Shown piece after piece: positions 23,666 to 36,005 of a stretch of DNA of 56,616 nt. Origin of the DNA: Zopfochytrium polystomum (Eukaryota; Chytridiomycota; Chytridiomycetes; Chytridiales; Chytridiaceae). The stretch spans positions 1 to 56,616 of the forward strand of contig JAIVFJ010000366.1 of the NCBI GenBank assembly GCA_025765615.1. Reading direction: 5' to 3'. The notes under the pieces are model-generated. The model made no database searches and was not told the origin of the DNA. It saw only the letters and a list, made by a program, of their open reading frames with translations. The position numbers and the translations under genes are program-made. Numbering within the stretch: position 1 is the first letter of the stretch; each line of letters opens with the position of its first letter.

Positions 23666-25794
23666 TCATGGTGCTGCTTCTGGGAAGGTCGCGGAAGTCG
23701 AAGAGCCGCCAGTCGCTATTTTGAAATTCGCGTCGATCACATCCACAGTTGTCTCTTTTCGTGGGCCCTCCTCAGAATCCTCAATCGACTCCTCCAGGTT
23801 AAGTATCTTCTCATCTTCGATTTCCTTGACAGGCCCTCGGAACCAGAAACTGGCCGAGACAACCCAGTAGCCGAGGCACAGAACCAACCAACTGGCAAAT
23901 ATGATAGGCGCGAAGTTGAGAGTGTCCACCGTGACAGGATAGGACGTAGGAAGGCACAGGCAAACTGCAACTATCAGTCCAAACATAACAGCCACGACTC
24001 CCATGGGAACTGAGTAGCGGCCGAGGTTGTATGCTCCCTGGCGAAAAGTTTTTCTCGTGAGAGTTATCCTGCAAGCTGTTTTTTGGGGGGGAAATTGGGG
24101 GATCCCTAGTGAGTATGGCGTTGACGGGTGACAGAGGTGTAAACAGTTACCAATAATAGCGCTATACGCCACGACTATGGAAACCACAGAGGCCGAGGTG
24201 ATAGAAGCGAACGCGACCTGAGACGGTAGAATCGTCAAGAGAAATATGAAGGCGCAAGCGCAGCTGAAGAGAACCGCAGCAAAGGGTTGATTGAAGCGAT
24301 TCTTTGCGCGCAAGTAGCTGCTGAAAGGAAGAACGTGATCTCGCGCAATAGCAAACACGATGCGGGACGTGGCTTGCAGTGTGATGGTCGCATTCTTAAG
24401 GGGAAGCAGCGGTTTAAATATAAAACGGCATGAATTTTGGAGTGGATAGGGGTTATATTGTTACTCACCAAAAGCCACAAGACAATTCCAACTGTCACAA
24501 CTGCGGCCTGGCCATTAACACCAAGAGCGGCTTCGTACATGTAGATAATTTGCACGTTTGTGTCATACGGCGAGTTTATGAAGTCATTGATATCGGGCTG
24601 TTTGTTTGGGAGAGGTCTTTAGATCGATAATCGTCCTCAGTTTGGGCGACCCACCAAGCAGTACAAAAATATAATCAGAATTGGGAAGGAAATGAGGGCC
24701 GATGATGTCACCGAGTTCACAATCCCTTTTGGCGCCTCGAGATCGGCGTGCTTGGTCTCCTCAGCAACATGGCCCGAAGCATCAAAACCGGCCAACGTGT
24801 ACATAGGAAAAAGCAGGCTGAGCATCCAGCTGTAGCTCATGGACACTCCGTCAACGTTGTTGATCGTCGACGTCCACACGACAGTCGAGTTCTGGAAGCC
24901 GTAAGAGGAGTGAGCCGCAATCGGAAGCCAGATGACGTTCATGACGAAGCTGATGGCCATGAGGGCGGTGAAGACCCAGTAAATCCAGACGAAGTACTTT
25001 TGTTTGATGAGATTAAGGAGGCCGGCGATGATCAAGAGGGCAAGCGCAATCGCAAACTGGTTAACGCGCGCCGACTGGTCGTCCAAGTCGATGTCGAATG
25101 ACGTGATATTGAAAGCCAGTGGCTCATTAGTGATGAACTGCGCTCCCGAAGTCACGTCTGAAGCAACATTGGTAACCCAGGCAAGCACCGTGAGCCATGC
25201 CACAACCCAGGATAACAGTGGCCCGTACTTTGGCCCACCGCACTTGAAGGCCCAGTAGTACATGGATCCGGCGGTGGGGTACGCTGAGCACACCTCGGCG
25301 ATACAGCAAGCGATAACGTAGGTGAGTCTGGCATGCGGTAGTAGAAAGCACGATAGTAACAGAAAGTTAGCGAAATGCAAGGATTGGGCGATTATGGATG
25401 AGGCAGGGGGCGTGGGACCCCACGTACAAGGATGCTATTATCCAGTTGGTCCAAATCGCCAGCGGACCTCCTTCCTGCAAGGCGGTAGAGAAAAGGACCT
25501 GGACACCGCCGATGCAGTACAGTGCGCCGAAAGAAGTGGCCCAGTTGTCGAAAGCTGACATTCCTCGAGTCAGATCCTGCTTGTAGCCGAGTTCGTTCTG
25601 CGGGAATGGCAAGCACGGTTGGGGAGCGGGTGCGGACAGAGTGTAAGAAGATGTAGGTCGGACGCAACGTTACTCACCAACATCTGCTCGTCCCTCGCGG
25701 CAACGACGGCAGCGTCGTCCCTTGCGGCGGAGGGCCGGAGGTGGACGATATCGGACGGCAGCTCGGCGGCCGGAGCGACAGTGGATTCAGACAT
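23666..25794 (-). CDS. APC-superfamily amino acid/choline (GABA-permease-like) transporter, six exons
   Basis: Plasma-membrane permease of the fungal amino-acid/choline transporter group, about 583 residues. Exons on the minus strand: 25794-25678, 25597-25419, 25327-24655, 24597-24469, 24394-24151, 24075-23666; all introns are GT-AG and all phases close, with TGA as stop. Sequence landmarks: FDNWATSFGALYCIGG (helix 1), EGGPLAIWTNWIIASLYVG (helix 2), AEVCSAYPTAGSMYYWA, the family signature in the loop after helix 3, GFDASGHVAEETKHADLEAP before helix 7, and VFAIARDHVLPFSSYLRA, the conserved loop after helix 8. Twelve hydrophobic segments are visible and the acidic C-terminal tail is long. The substrate (GABA, choline, amino acids) cannot be told from the sequence. 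Its start lies 880 bases from a divergently transcribed gene and the two share a repeat-containing promoter. Confidence 0.92.
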
Positions 25795-26676
25795 CGGAGC
25801 CGAAAGAGATATGGGAGAGGGAAGGAAGCGAAGGACGAGAGGAGTGCTTTGGACGGGCGTCTCCTTTTTAGCTGGCGCTGCTGCGAAGCTGGACGCATCA
25901 CGTGCGAGCAAGTGATTGGCTGCTCTAGTGCGGCCGCTTCCGCCGATCCTTCAACTCAACGACACACACACGCTCGACTGTTTCGGCCCATCGCTCGGTC
26001 CCGGCCTCCGTACGCCTTTTTTGCGCACCAATCAATCGATGGTGTTGCTTGCGTGGGGTGGATCTTTCCATTCTATTGTCGATGGATGCGTCAAAATGTG
26101 TGGCTTCTCTGGCACGCCCAATGTGAGGCATTTTTGCGGACCAATCATCAATCGATGGCGTGGAACTTTCTCGCAGCGATGTGTGGCTTCTCTGGCACGC
26201 CCAATGTGCGGCTTTTTTGCCGACCAATCATCAATCGATGGCGGTGCTTTGCGGGTCGTGGATCTTTCTGGCGTGGATCTTTCCACATATTCTTTCCTTT
26301 TCAATGTGTGTTAGGGTTAATGCCGTTCCTTCTTTGGATTGTTCCGTCCTTGGCGTGTCAGCAGCCTGCGGCTTTTTCGCTCACAATCGACGGGGCAAGT
26401 GGTGCTTTCCTGGATCGTTCGTTCCATTCCGGTGCCGCCGTCAGGCTTCGCTGTTCAAATTGCCCCGCCCCCTTTTTCCTTCTTTTTTTTTTTCAGTTTT
26501 TTTTTCATCTTTTTTTCTATTTTCTTTTTCCCATTTTCTCTGGAGATTGGGATGCAAACACGCTTTTCCTGTTTCGTTTGTATCCCCGTTTCGATCCCAA
26601 CACAATAAATTTTCAGTTTCTTTTCAAACCAACTTCATATTCACCCCCGCCGCCGACTCTTCGACGATCTCATCGA
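25795..26676. promoter_or_regulatory. Bidirectional promoter region with repeated CCAAT boxes
   Basis: Separates the permease (minus) from the peroxidase-EXORDIUM gene (plus). A unit of about 62 bases occurs at 26099-26160 and 26181-26242, with a third partial copy around 26010-26050. Each carries a CCAATCA box followed by the palindromic ATCGAT. CCAAT is the binding site of the HAP/NF-Y complex in fungi; its use here is inference. Reading frames across this stretch are artefacts of the repeat. Confidence 0.6.
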
Positions 26677-28898
26677 ATGCACGTCCCTTCCCGCCGCGAA
26701 GCCGTCATCGGCGCCTTTCTTGCCTATGCTTCATGCCTTGTCGGCGTCTTCCTAGCCGCTTGCCCGTATCGAGTTCACAGGCGGGAGGTCGTATCCGCCC
26801 CCAAGGTCTGCCGAGGCAGCCCCGCTTCTTCTTTATTCATTGTTATTGCTTTCTGAGACTCGCTTTCTATCCAGACCAGCTTCACTCGCTTCTACCGAAA
26901 CAACATGACAGCCGACCAGTGGGCCGAACTCCGACTCGACCTCAACAAGGTGTTCGCGTGGGCGCCTTCGCCAAGAGAGCTCGCAGCAAATGCTTTTCCG
27001 TACGGCTCTGGGATCGTCCGCTTATCCTGGCACGATGCCGGCTCTGCCAACGTCGAAACTGGCACAGGAGGCCCTCACGGCGACCTACGCTTCTCGCAGG
27101 TGTACAGCTACAGCGAAAACCTCGGGCTCCAGCGCGCCGTTGACATTCTCGAGCCCATATACCAAAAGTTTAATGGCAGCATCAGCCACGCCGATCTGTG
27201 GTCTTTTGCCGCCGCCGTTTTCATCACCAACAACAATGGGCCCGAGATCGCATGGCGTCCCGGTCGTGCTGACGCGCCATCATTCGCTGCAGATCCCATT
27301 CCTCCATTCACACACCCCAACGCTACTATGGATGCGTCCGATTACCGCCCCATCTTCCAGAGGATGGGCTTTAATGACAGAGAGATCGTGGCCCTCATCG
27401 GGGCCCACAACATCGGGTGGGCGTCAAAGAACAACTCCGACTACGTGGGAGGGTGGACCACAGAACCCTGGTGGTTCTCGAATCAGTTTTTTACAAGACT
27501 CTTGCTCGTCGACACCGCATTCTATACGGCAACGACCAATGATGGTCAAATTTGTTGCAGTGGCAAGACCCAAACCAGTTCATGATGTTTCCGTCAGGTG
27601 AGTGATTGTTTCCTCCGCTTGATTTGCCGTGAAATGACGATTTTGTCCTTCTGATCTAAACATCGCAAACCGGCAGCTGCAGGAGGACTCCTCCTTCAAA
27701 CAGTATGTGAAGACATACGCCGAGGACCAAGACCAGTTTTTTAGTGACTTCGCCGCTGCCTTCCGGAAGCTCCAGGAGCTGAATGTGGGAGCAGGGCTCG
27801 GTGAGTACGTCTCGACCAGGAGCCCCAACCGCATTGAGTACAAGTCGGGCGCCCCTGTATTGTCAGCTCCTTCCGTGCATCTGTACTTTATTTATTACGG
27901 CAACGTGAGTGCGATCTTTTAATTGGTGAAAAATTCATGTCTTAATCTCCGCGTGAATCCCCTCGATCATCTCAAAATAGTGGTCGGACTCGTCTCAGAC
28001 CCAGAAGCTGGAGTCTGTGGGTAACGGTATTTCCTCCACGGACTGGTGGTCTACCGTACAAGCATACTTCAGTTTTAGCGAATCCGAAAACCCAACCTTC
28101 GCCTATGTCACCAGCAACATCAGCGTCGCCGGGACCCTCCATGACAACGTGTATTCGGCCGGAAAGAACCTGACCGGAGATATGATTCCGAATTATATCG
28201 CCAGCCAGATCGAGCGAAAGGCTCTGCCAAACGACACTGACGGAGTCTATGTCTTCTTTTTCACTGACGACATTTCGGAGTCATCCAGCCAGGGATCGTA
28301 CTGCAGCGACTACTGCGCTTACCATAATGCCTTCAAGTCTTTTAATCACACTTACCCCTATATCGTCGTCGGGCTGCCTGAGGAGTGCTCGGTTGTATGC
28401 AACAACCCCGTCATGCCAACCAGCGGTCCAACAGGCGACGTTGCCGTGGATTCTGCCATCTCCAGCTTCACGAACATGCTTGCTCGTACTGCCACGAACC
28501 CCGCGGGCGTGAAGACGGCCTGGTTCGACCGGTTCGGCCGCGAGCCAACGGACATGTGTTTCTACAATTACGGCACGACTTATGAGAACGACGACGGGCC
28601 TTTTAACCTGATGATCGGCGACCTACCCATCCTCGTCAACGCAGTTTGGGACCCCAGCTCGAGCACCTGCGTGTTCAACTTCGATGGACTCCAGAATGTG
28701 TACAACTCCACCTACTTCAACACCACTTCGAACGATGAGGGCGACATACAGATGGGCTTCGCCGCATGGTACGCCTGGCTTATAGGTGCTTTATCATTCG
28801 TAGGCATCGTCTTTGGTGTATACAGTTTCTTGAAGAACTGGATCGAAGCGGAGGCGGACAGGCTGGCTGCCGAGAAAGACAGGCTGCTGGGTCTATGA
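26677..28898 (+). CDS. Membrane-anchored class I peroxidase fused to an EXORDIUM/PHI-1 domain
   Basis: About 670 residues. Exons: 26677-26805, 26875-27597, 27654 (or 27677)-27904, 27981-28898. Exon 1 encodes a membrane anchor or signal (AVIGAFLAYASCLVGVFLAA). Then comes a cytochrome-c-peroxidase-like domain: distal VRLSWHDAGS (Arg, Trp, His), proximal IGAHNIGW, PWWFSNQFF, and the C-terminal block DQDQFFSDFAAAFRKLQEL. Within the same exon, without a stop, the frame passes into the phosphate-induced protein 1 (EXORDIUM) fold: PSVHLYFIYYGNWSD, NVYSAGKNLT, GVYVFFFTDDI, CSDYCAYHNAF, GDVAVDSAISSF, RTATNPAG. A C-terminal helix (AWLIGALSFVGIVFGVYSF) and charged tail end it. Two faults: one base missing near 27543 and a TG instead of AG at the acceptor before 27654. 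A functional haem domain is therefore uncertain in this copy. Confidence 0.75.
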
Positions 28899-30099
28899 AT
28901 GACTCCTCCCACCTTCCTCATCAAATTCTTTCAATTGCGTTGAGTTTTGTTTCAAGTTCCCCTTCCCTTGCCCTTTCCGTCCCGACTGTTTAAGCGCTCG
29001 CTTCAAACGGTTTGGTCCGACGTTTTCCTCATAATGCTGTCTTTCATTCCGCGCCGTTTCTTTTGCACCTCCGGCCGGTGGAGGGGGGAGGTGGAGGTTG
29101 GCGCGTCCGTATCTGACAGATTCAAGCGGAGTCTGCATAAGGAGCTTATTGTTTTCATCTTCCTATTCAAATATTTCTGCTCCAACTCCCCGTTCCTACT
29201 AACCCCACCCCCCCTCCGTGCGTCCTTTCTCTTTGAATGCGCTCCGAATGGGTTGGTCGGACGCATCCCTCGCCTTTCTCTTTTATATGTCGCTGATTTA
29301 CCCGCGGGCCGGGAGAGGTCGAGCAGCAATGCAACTATGAGCCCGGGGGTATTAACTTTTGGGAGTTCCTCTCCCATCTCGACCAGATGGTGTCGACTTT
29401 TGAAGAAGAAGGGGCAATGACGAGGTCCCTGGAAGTAGAAGTCACCTGTTTTCAAGCGCTTCCCTGCCGGCAACCGCATCGTTCCCGTCGACCACGTCCG
29501 CATGGTCACCGCCGCCCCAGATGGCACCCCCCGCATCCTACCCCGCGCCGACGCATGACACAGACGGGCGTCGCGCGATGCAGGGGTCCTTTCTCAATTA
29601 TTATTTGATGATCCCAAGTGTCTTAAAGGACGCAAGGGGAGCCAACCAGCACTGCCCACGCGCACGGAAAATCGCCTCAAGGTATCTGGGCCGAAGTAAT
29701 GAGGGGTCCTTCAAAGACATCATCTACTGGCTTGGTCTCTTGATCGGCCGTGGCTGCTTTGTTCCCCGAGAGTCCACGGCGGCAAGGCGATACGGAACAG
29801 GGACAACGGCGGACTCGACAGCGTACAGCTGCACAAACCAGACAATGGGGTTGTCCGAAATCATATTGCACTCCTGGCCACCAAAAAGACCCGCTTACGC
29901 AAGATGAAAAGCCCGCACAACACACCAACCAAACGGCGTTACCTCCTCTCTTCTCACAACATTGACCTCCTTCACGTCGGCACCGTATCGGAGCTCGAAA
30001 TAGAAACCACGTCTTGCACGTGGCGCAGACGCAGGGCATCGCGCCACGCTCGCACCCAACAATAAAAAATGGGACCAAACTGCAGGAGGACGAGAGAGT
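28899..30099. other. Spacer with possible gene fragments
   Basis: No complete gene resolved. On the plus strand about 29440-29560 a frame reads FKRFPAGNRIVPVDHV and further coding-like sequence to a TGA. On the minus strand around 29990-29760 short pieces such as FELRYGADVKEVNVV and SDNPIVWFVQLYAVES look protein-like. They may be exons of an unrecognised gene or decayed copies. The second retrotransposon lies directly to the right. Confidence 0.3.
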
Positions 30100-30104
30100 G
30101 AATT
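30100..30104. repeat. Target site duplication (left), GAATT
   Basis: Repeats at 36383-36387 right after the distal LTR. Confidence 0.95.
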
Positions 30105-30481
30105 TGTCAACGTACCCTCCGCGATCTACTCAGCGTGTAACCTGGAGCCCCAGAACACCAGGGTTTCTTCGATACGAAACAGTATCCAGCGCCATTGGGT
30201 CCTTTGAAGGATGGGCGCGGTTAAGGGGGAAATCAACCACGCATAGTAATAATCGCTTAGAAAGAGCAATTAAAGCAATCACTAGCCTAGAAGAAGAGAT
30301 ACCCTCGGATTCTCGTTCTGGACTGAAAGGACGCGTCAGGCTAGAAATGTGATTAGAGAATAAAGAGAATAATAAGTATAATTAAGTTCTAATTAAGAAA
30401 CTCGGTTGCCCCACTCCTACCTCATCCTCACGCCTCGAAGCTACGAACGTCTACCCTCTCGGTCAACTTAAAACCTAAACA
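30105..30481 (+). repeat. 5' LTR of the second copia element
   Basis: TGTCAACGTACCC...CTAAACA. The first 270 bases equal the right LTR; differences cluster near 30390-30480. Confidence 0.95.
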
Positions 30482-30490
30482 CAGAACGAT

Positions 30491-31204
30491 ATGAACAGGA
30501 AATCGACTTCGACTTCGTCACCACAGCGCTTCGGCTCGTGGGGTTCGTCTACGTGGGACGATCACTACAAAAACACGGTGATCCCCCATATGCGCACAGT
30601 TGGAGGAACCTCCTACCTTGAGAAGGATATCGAGCTCAACTTCGATGTCTACGTCACTACGATCCTTATACCCCCCCCTCCTCGTGTACTCCCTTATCCC
30701 GAGGACACTAACGCGGCTCCAACCGAAGGGCAGATTGCTCTCCGTGCAGTTGGAGTGGAAAAATCTAACAAAATCCATAATGAGTACAACGTCAACCTCA
30801 GCAAAATTAGGAACGACCACAATAACATGGTCTCAAAGCACGATCAGGCTTTGGGCGCTTTCAACGCTTGTTGCCGTCTTGCTGACGTGGCGGACATGGA
30901 GCGGCTCGATATCCGTACCGTCTTCCAACGTCTCGCCTGGGTTAAAGCCCGTTATGCTAGAAACGATAGCAAGGGCCAAACTCGCCATGGCTGGCTTCAA
31001 CGACTTTTGTCGACTATGAAGCAACGCCCTTCCACCGAGCGCGACATACGCACTTGGTACGGAAACGTGTTCGGCTTCGATCTCCGACTGGCCACGCCAT
31101 TTTTGCTGCCCAAAGGCAAATTGCAAGGACACGCTCGACACGATCCTGCTCTCCTTCATACGCACAAGCCTCCTCCACTCGCTCCCAGAGGATTTTGTTT
31201 TTAA
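30491..31204 (+). pseudogene. Copia gag
   Basis: ATG ten bases after the 5' LTR, 237 codons to a TAA. The N-terminal half reads as a Gag-like protein (SWGSSTWDDHYKNTVIPHM). After about residue 165 the sequence shifts frame; the original frame seems to continue in another frame from about 31020, through an arginine-rich stretch to a zinc-knuckle-like CPFHGKYVSHVQAKCYQ near 31575. No intact Gag is encoded. Confidence 0.75.
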
Positions 31205-31878
31205 CAATATCCAATCCAAACTCCAACTGGGCGACGACGGTGGCTACGCAACGACAGCGGATCTCAACAAAGAGTTGGAAGCCGCCTTCATAATTTATAA
31301 CCAAAACCTATCTATTTCTGGCGATCGTCATGGTGCTGGACGCCGACGATCGTACAGAAGTACAGAATCGAACCCTCCCACCGACGCTGATGTGGAGATG
31401 GTTGAGATCGCCGCACCTGCCCAACTCTCTCAGCGCAAAAGAACTCATGGGAATAGCGGGCAGCTCCTCCCAAAAATGCCGCTAAGCGTTTAAAAGGTGA
31501 CAATCCCCAACCAGTCTCTAAAAGGAAAAACAGCACCATCAACAACGGTGGGTCTGATAAGAAACCCGGCGAAGACGGTACCTGCCCCTTTCACGGAAAG
31601 TATGTTTCGCACGTTCAGGCGAAGTGCTATCAGTTCTCGCACGTGATCGTACCGCCTAAGGCCGAATCTGCTAAGTCGGCGTCCACTCCAAGGGTTACGA
31701 AACCCGTTACAGACACCACGTCAACACCCCGCTTAGAGGAAATAGCCCTGCAGCTCAGTGTTGATCAAAGCAGGGGCTCCTCCTCCGCCTCTAGACCAGT
31801 TCCTAGTGGCGTACGCGCACCATCAACCACTGTATCAGTCACCTAACAGGTTGCGTCTTCCAATCGACACCACTTTAC

Positions 31879-33117
31879 GTGACGACTGCTACACAAAATT
31901 GGTTCCAGGAGATCTGTGGTTTTCCTTATCTCCCCACCGATCAACCCCCTCTTACCATGGATCAAACTCCACAAGCAGTTCCGGACCATCAAGTCCAGCC
32001 GCACCCGGATACGCCTTCTTTTGGCCTCCGTCAACTCTCACTGTCCGATCCCACTCTTCCCCTCCATATGAAAGAGACGGATGATCATGCAGCTTCCTCT
32101 GCGCTAGTCACTCTTCCGATTGAGGAGATAGCTACAGCCGCACCTTGGCCAATCCTTTCGTCCTTAGAGGACGGGATACGAGCCGCTCGATCTCGGCTCC
32201 CGGCCCTCCTAGATTCCGGCGCTTCCCGCACGATTTCTTCTTGTCTCAGCTTCTTCACAAACCTCCGACCTCATGAAGCTACTGTGACCATCGCGGATGG
32301 GACCCGCTGCATCTCCAAGCAGATTGGGGATTTCCATTTCCGCATTGAAAATTTCTCGATCACACTCCCGGATACACTCTACATTCCTGAGTTCCGTGAG
32401 ACTCTTATCTCCGTCAGCCATCTTCTTCAACATGTTGGCTGCGAGATTTTCTTCACTCCCCACCATGCCGCTCTACGTCGAACTGGATTACGTGACATCA
32501 TACTTGCGGTCCACCACGGCAATGCTTACGCCGTACTAATGCGCCCTCCCCCGCACATCGTGCGACACAGGGGAGCGGGGGCGCTTGTCTCAAACTCTCC
32601 CATGGCTGGGGACGCCCAACCCGGTGAGTTTTCCTCTTTAACTGGCCCAACGCCAGCACCCCCTGTCGTCAATACAATGACTGACTCTTCGTCTTCCCTT
32701 AGCGCAACAAACGCTGCCCTCCTTCACCTACGATTCGGGCATCTCTCGCACGGGTTAATCCAGAAGACGTTAAAGCACTTGGGTGGTGACAGCGCGAATC
32801 AGAAAGACCTCGTTAATCCTAATAAATCCTGTGTCCTTTGTGATTTCGGGCGCATTCGCGCACAACCCATTTTTTCAACCCAACGACCTGTCACGGACCT
32901 GCTTGGTCGAGTTCACACGGACTCTGTACCCCTTCCGTGTCGTGGATTCCGCGGCGAGAAGCATTGGCTCTGCGCCGTTGATGAATCCACGCGCTGGATT
33001 GAAGTCCACGGCCTCCCTCACAAAGGTGCTGCCGACGACAAATTCCGCCAGGTTCTCGAAGCGGCAGTAGAGATTGCACGGCACCACTACCCGTTCCGTC
33101 CGCTTCGATCGCGGTGA
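31879..33117 (+). pseudogene. Copia protease, GAG-pre-integrase and integrase N-terminus
   Basis: An open frame of 412 codons holding the retropepsin motif LLDSGASRTISS, the GAG-pre-integrase block LHLRFGHLSHGLIQKTLKHL with the CVLCDFGR half of the HHCC zinc finger, and the start of the integrase core with HTDSV (first catalytic Asp) and AVDESTRWIEV. The frame is lost near 33080; the next piece (33074 onward, another frame) continues with the core up to GLAERNIGILRR, which carries the usual integrase glutamate context. Confidence 0.85.
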
Positions 33118-33246
33118 GATTGAGAAAACTGCAGCCTTTCACTCCTGGTGTGCTACAAAGCACCCCCCCATCTCCATTGAACCGAGCCCCTCCTTTTCCA
33201 AAGAATTCAACGGTTTAGCTGAACGCAACATCGGTATTCTAAGGAG

Positions 33247-34803
33247 ATGGCCCTCTGCATGCTTCTTCCTTCTCGTCTCCCCGCGCAGTTTACTCTCTAC
33301 GCCCTGCAATATGCAACCTACATTAAGAACCGCACTGTGCACTCATACACTGGTAAAACCGCATATGAATTATGGCACAAGACGCGGCCTTCCATAGACC
33401 ATCTGCGCGTCTTCGGGTGCCTTGTTGTCTTTCGCATTCCACCTGAGAAGCGTCGCCTCGGAGGTCCTCGCGGTTCCCCCGGCGTTTTCCTTGGTTTTCG
33501 CGGAAATTCCATCATTTTGATCTATGACCTCCGCACCCGCCGGCTTACTGAACAGTTTCATGTCACGTTCCACGAGTCCATTTTCCCTGGCCTCACTCGT
33601 GATTTGACTCGCTTCCATGACCTTGTCCTTCTCCATTCTTGGGGTCCCGTCCCTCCGTCGCGCGCCTCACTGAACTCTTTCTGGGAGCCCCGCTATTCTG
33701 ACGACGAAGCCGACATCTCCCCCCCTTCCTCTCCCTCTCGCTCCTCTTCTCATGACAACTTTCCTGCTCCCGCTGGTGATGATTTCATCCCCCGCGATCT
33801 TCTCCACTCGGATTCCGAGGTTTCGGACTCTCCCTCCTTCGCCGATTTGCAGGGGGAACCAGAGGTCACTGCATCACGTTACAACCTCCGACCCAAAAAG
33901 GGAAAGGAAAAAGCATCACTTGCTCAAAACCCTCCTTTCCCTGAGATCGAAACCAAATCAGCGAATACGAACGGTGGTACTTATAACAGAAAAGTCCTCC
34001 GGTCAATGGTTGCAACTCTCCGAAAACGAAGAGTTTCCAGAGCAGACTTCCGCACCACATACCTTGAAATGAAAGCATGCTTAGCAGTTACAACAGAGGA
34101 AACTACTGTTTATCCATCCGAAAAAATCCACGCTAGAGACTTACCACCTCTTCCATCAACGTACAAACAAGCTCTAGCCAGCCCGTACGCGAAATACTGG
34201 ATGGCAGCAATGCATAAAGAATATGATGCGCTCACTAAGAACCAAACTTGGGAACTAGTCTCACGAGAAGACAGAAAAACGCTACTCAAATCCAAATGGG
34301 TCTTCGCCTATAAGCTAGATAATGAAGATTATCTTCAACGCTTTAAAGCAAGACTAGTCGGCAAGGGTTACACTCAGGTTCCAGGAAGAGATTACGATCA
34401 GACGTTCTCCCCTGTTGTACGAATGGACGCAATAAGAACCATCCTTGCTGCAACATTATGTTTGGGCTACGAATTGGGTGAACTTGATGTAGAAACAGCG
34501 TATCTAAATGCAAAGTTAGATATTCCAAATTACATGGAGCAACCTGAGGGATTTGAAAAATTTGGTCCAGATGGTCTTGCCTATGTGTGTAGACTCTTGA
34601 AAAGCTTATACGGCCTGCATCAATCAGGGCGCCAATGGTTCGAGACACTCCGCGACTTTCTCAGAGAAAGCGGATTTGTACAATGCAAGTCTGACAAATG
34701 TGTCTTCGTGCTCAGAGACAAAGAAGGAAACATATCTTGTATTGCCCTTGTCTATGTAGACGACAGTTCTTCTCGCAGGGCGCACAAAACAGGACATAAT
34801 TAA
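33247..34803 (+). pseudogene. Copia integrase C-terminus and reverse transcriptase
   Basis: A 518-codon frame. It begins at the end of the integrase (YATYIKNRTVHSYTGKTAYE, then FGCLVVFRIP), passes a polar tether, and contains the RT: WMAAMHKEYDALTKNQTWEL, KSKWVFAYKL, RFKARLVGKGYTQVPGRDY, ELDVETAYLNAKLD (first RT Asp), and the active site ALVYVDD. It stops within a few residues after YVDD, where a frame break separates it from 34803-35156. Confidence 0.9.
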
Positions 34804-35824
34804 TGCGCAAGACATCATTCGAAAGGGCTTTTTCAATTAAAGATTCGCTAGATGCGAAGTATGCAGTTGGCATCCAGATCGACCGAATTAATGGAGATTT
34901 ATTCTTGTCTCAACGTAACTACGCTCAACGCCTCTTGGAAGAGGCTGAATACTGGAATACCCCAAATGGTTTACCAATACGTTCAAAATCAACTCCCATG
35001 TCCACCACCTGGAAACATGATGAGGAGTCACGACGACTCACAAGCAAAGAATCAGAGCTATTCCGTAGCAGGTTGATGCAAGTTGCATACAGTAGCGAAC
35101 TTAGTCACGTCCTGATCTTGCATACACTGTTAATACTCTCTCCCAATATCAAATAAACCCAACCGAATCAGACAAGTTGGCGTTGGACAGACTTCTCCGA
35201 TACCTGGATTATGGTCTTCGCTATAACAAAGGAGCAAAGCGTCTAACACTTATAACCAATGCATCTATTGAAGAGCTGCAAGACGCAGTCGGTTATACAG
35301 AACCTGAAGGATACGCGGACGCCAGCTATGGTGAAGAGCAAGGACGCAAATCCCGCTCCGGACATGTTTTCATGCTTTCGGGTGCCGCTATAACTTGGTT
35401 CAGCAAGAAACAAGACGTAGTATCACTATCATCCACCGAAGCAGAATATTACTCATTGGCTGAGGCCATTAAAAGTGCTCTATGGTTACGTAAATTGCTA
35501 GGTGAGGTGGATCTCCCAGTTAAAAGCCCAACTTTAATATGCGAGGATAATACCTCAACGATGGCTATCGCTATGAATCCCATTCATCATTCAAGGACTA
35601 AGCACATGGACATCCGAACAGAATTTGTCCGTGATCACATTGAAAAGAAGGATGTAAAACTTCTTTACTGTAGATCCGAGAATATGATTGCAGATATCCT
35701 TACAAAAGCGCTGCCAACAGCGCAGCACCAAAAACTCACCTCTCTCCTCGGACTAGCTAGTTACTCCGATTTGGGTCAAACGAGTATTATACCTGCAGTC
35801 CCAGATGCACAAAGATTTGAGTAA
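34803..35824 (+). pseudogene. Copia RT thumb and RNase H
   Basis: Two pieces. The first (34803-35156) has NYAQRLLEEA and STPMS, the RT end. The second (35177-35824) is an RNase H: GYADASYGEEQGRKSRSGH, the catalytic EAEYYSLAEA, CEDNTSTMAIA, TKHMDIRTEFVRDHI and ADILTKALP. A break at 35157 separates them. The C-terminal tail runs to TAA about 180 bases before the 3' LTR. Confidence 0.9.
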
Positions 35825-35992
35825 TTACAACACACCCGCCATACGAGTGAGGTTTCATATACTTTTCTCACCACTATGGTCAAAGTAGTAAGTGTGGGTT
35901 CGACTCCCACTGTTACCGGTACCGCAATTAGGCGGGCTTACTATCCAGGGTGTCTCACTTTATTTTATCAAAATTCTCTAAAGTCTCGCTTG

Positions 35993-36005
35993 AATTGAGG
36001 GGGAA
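35993..36005 (+). other. Polypurine tract of the second copia element
   Basis: A purine run (GAATTGAGGGGGAA) abutting the TGTCAA of the right LTR; it marks plus orientation. Confidence 0.8.

Noticed and set aside
27544..27559. A 16-base GT...AG 'intron' that might repair the peroxidase
   Set aside because: Too short to be spliced and it leads into the wrong frame; a one-base deletion explains the data better.
35870..35930. tRNA-like T-arm (GTGGGTTCGACTCCCAC) near the end of the second copia element
   Set aside because: The T-arm stem and loop are perfect, but no matching D-arm, anticodon arm or acceptor stem can be drawn around it.
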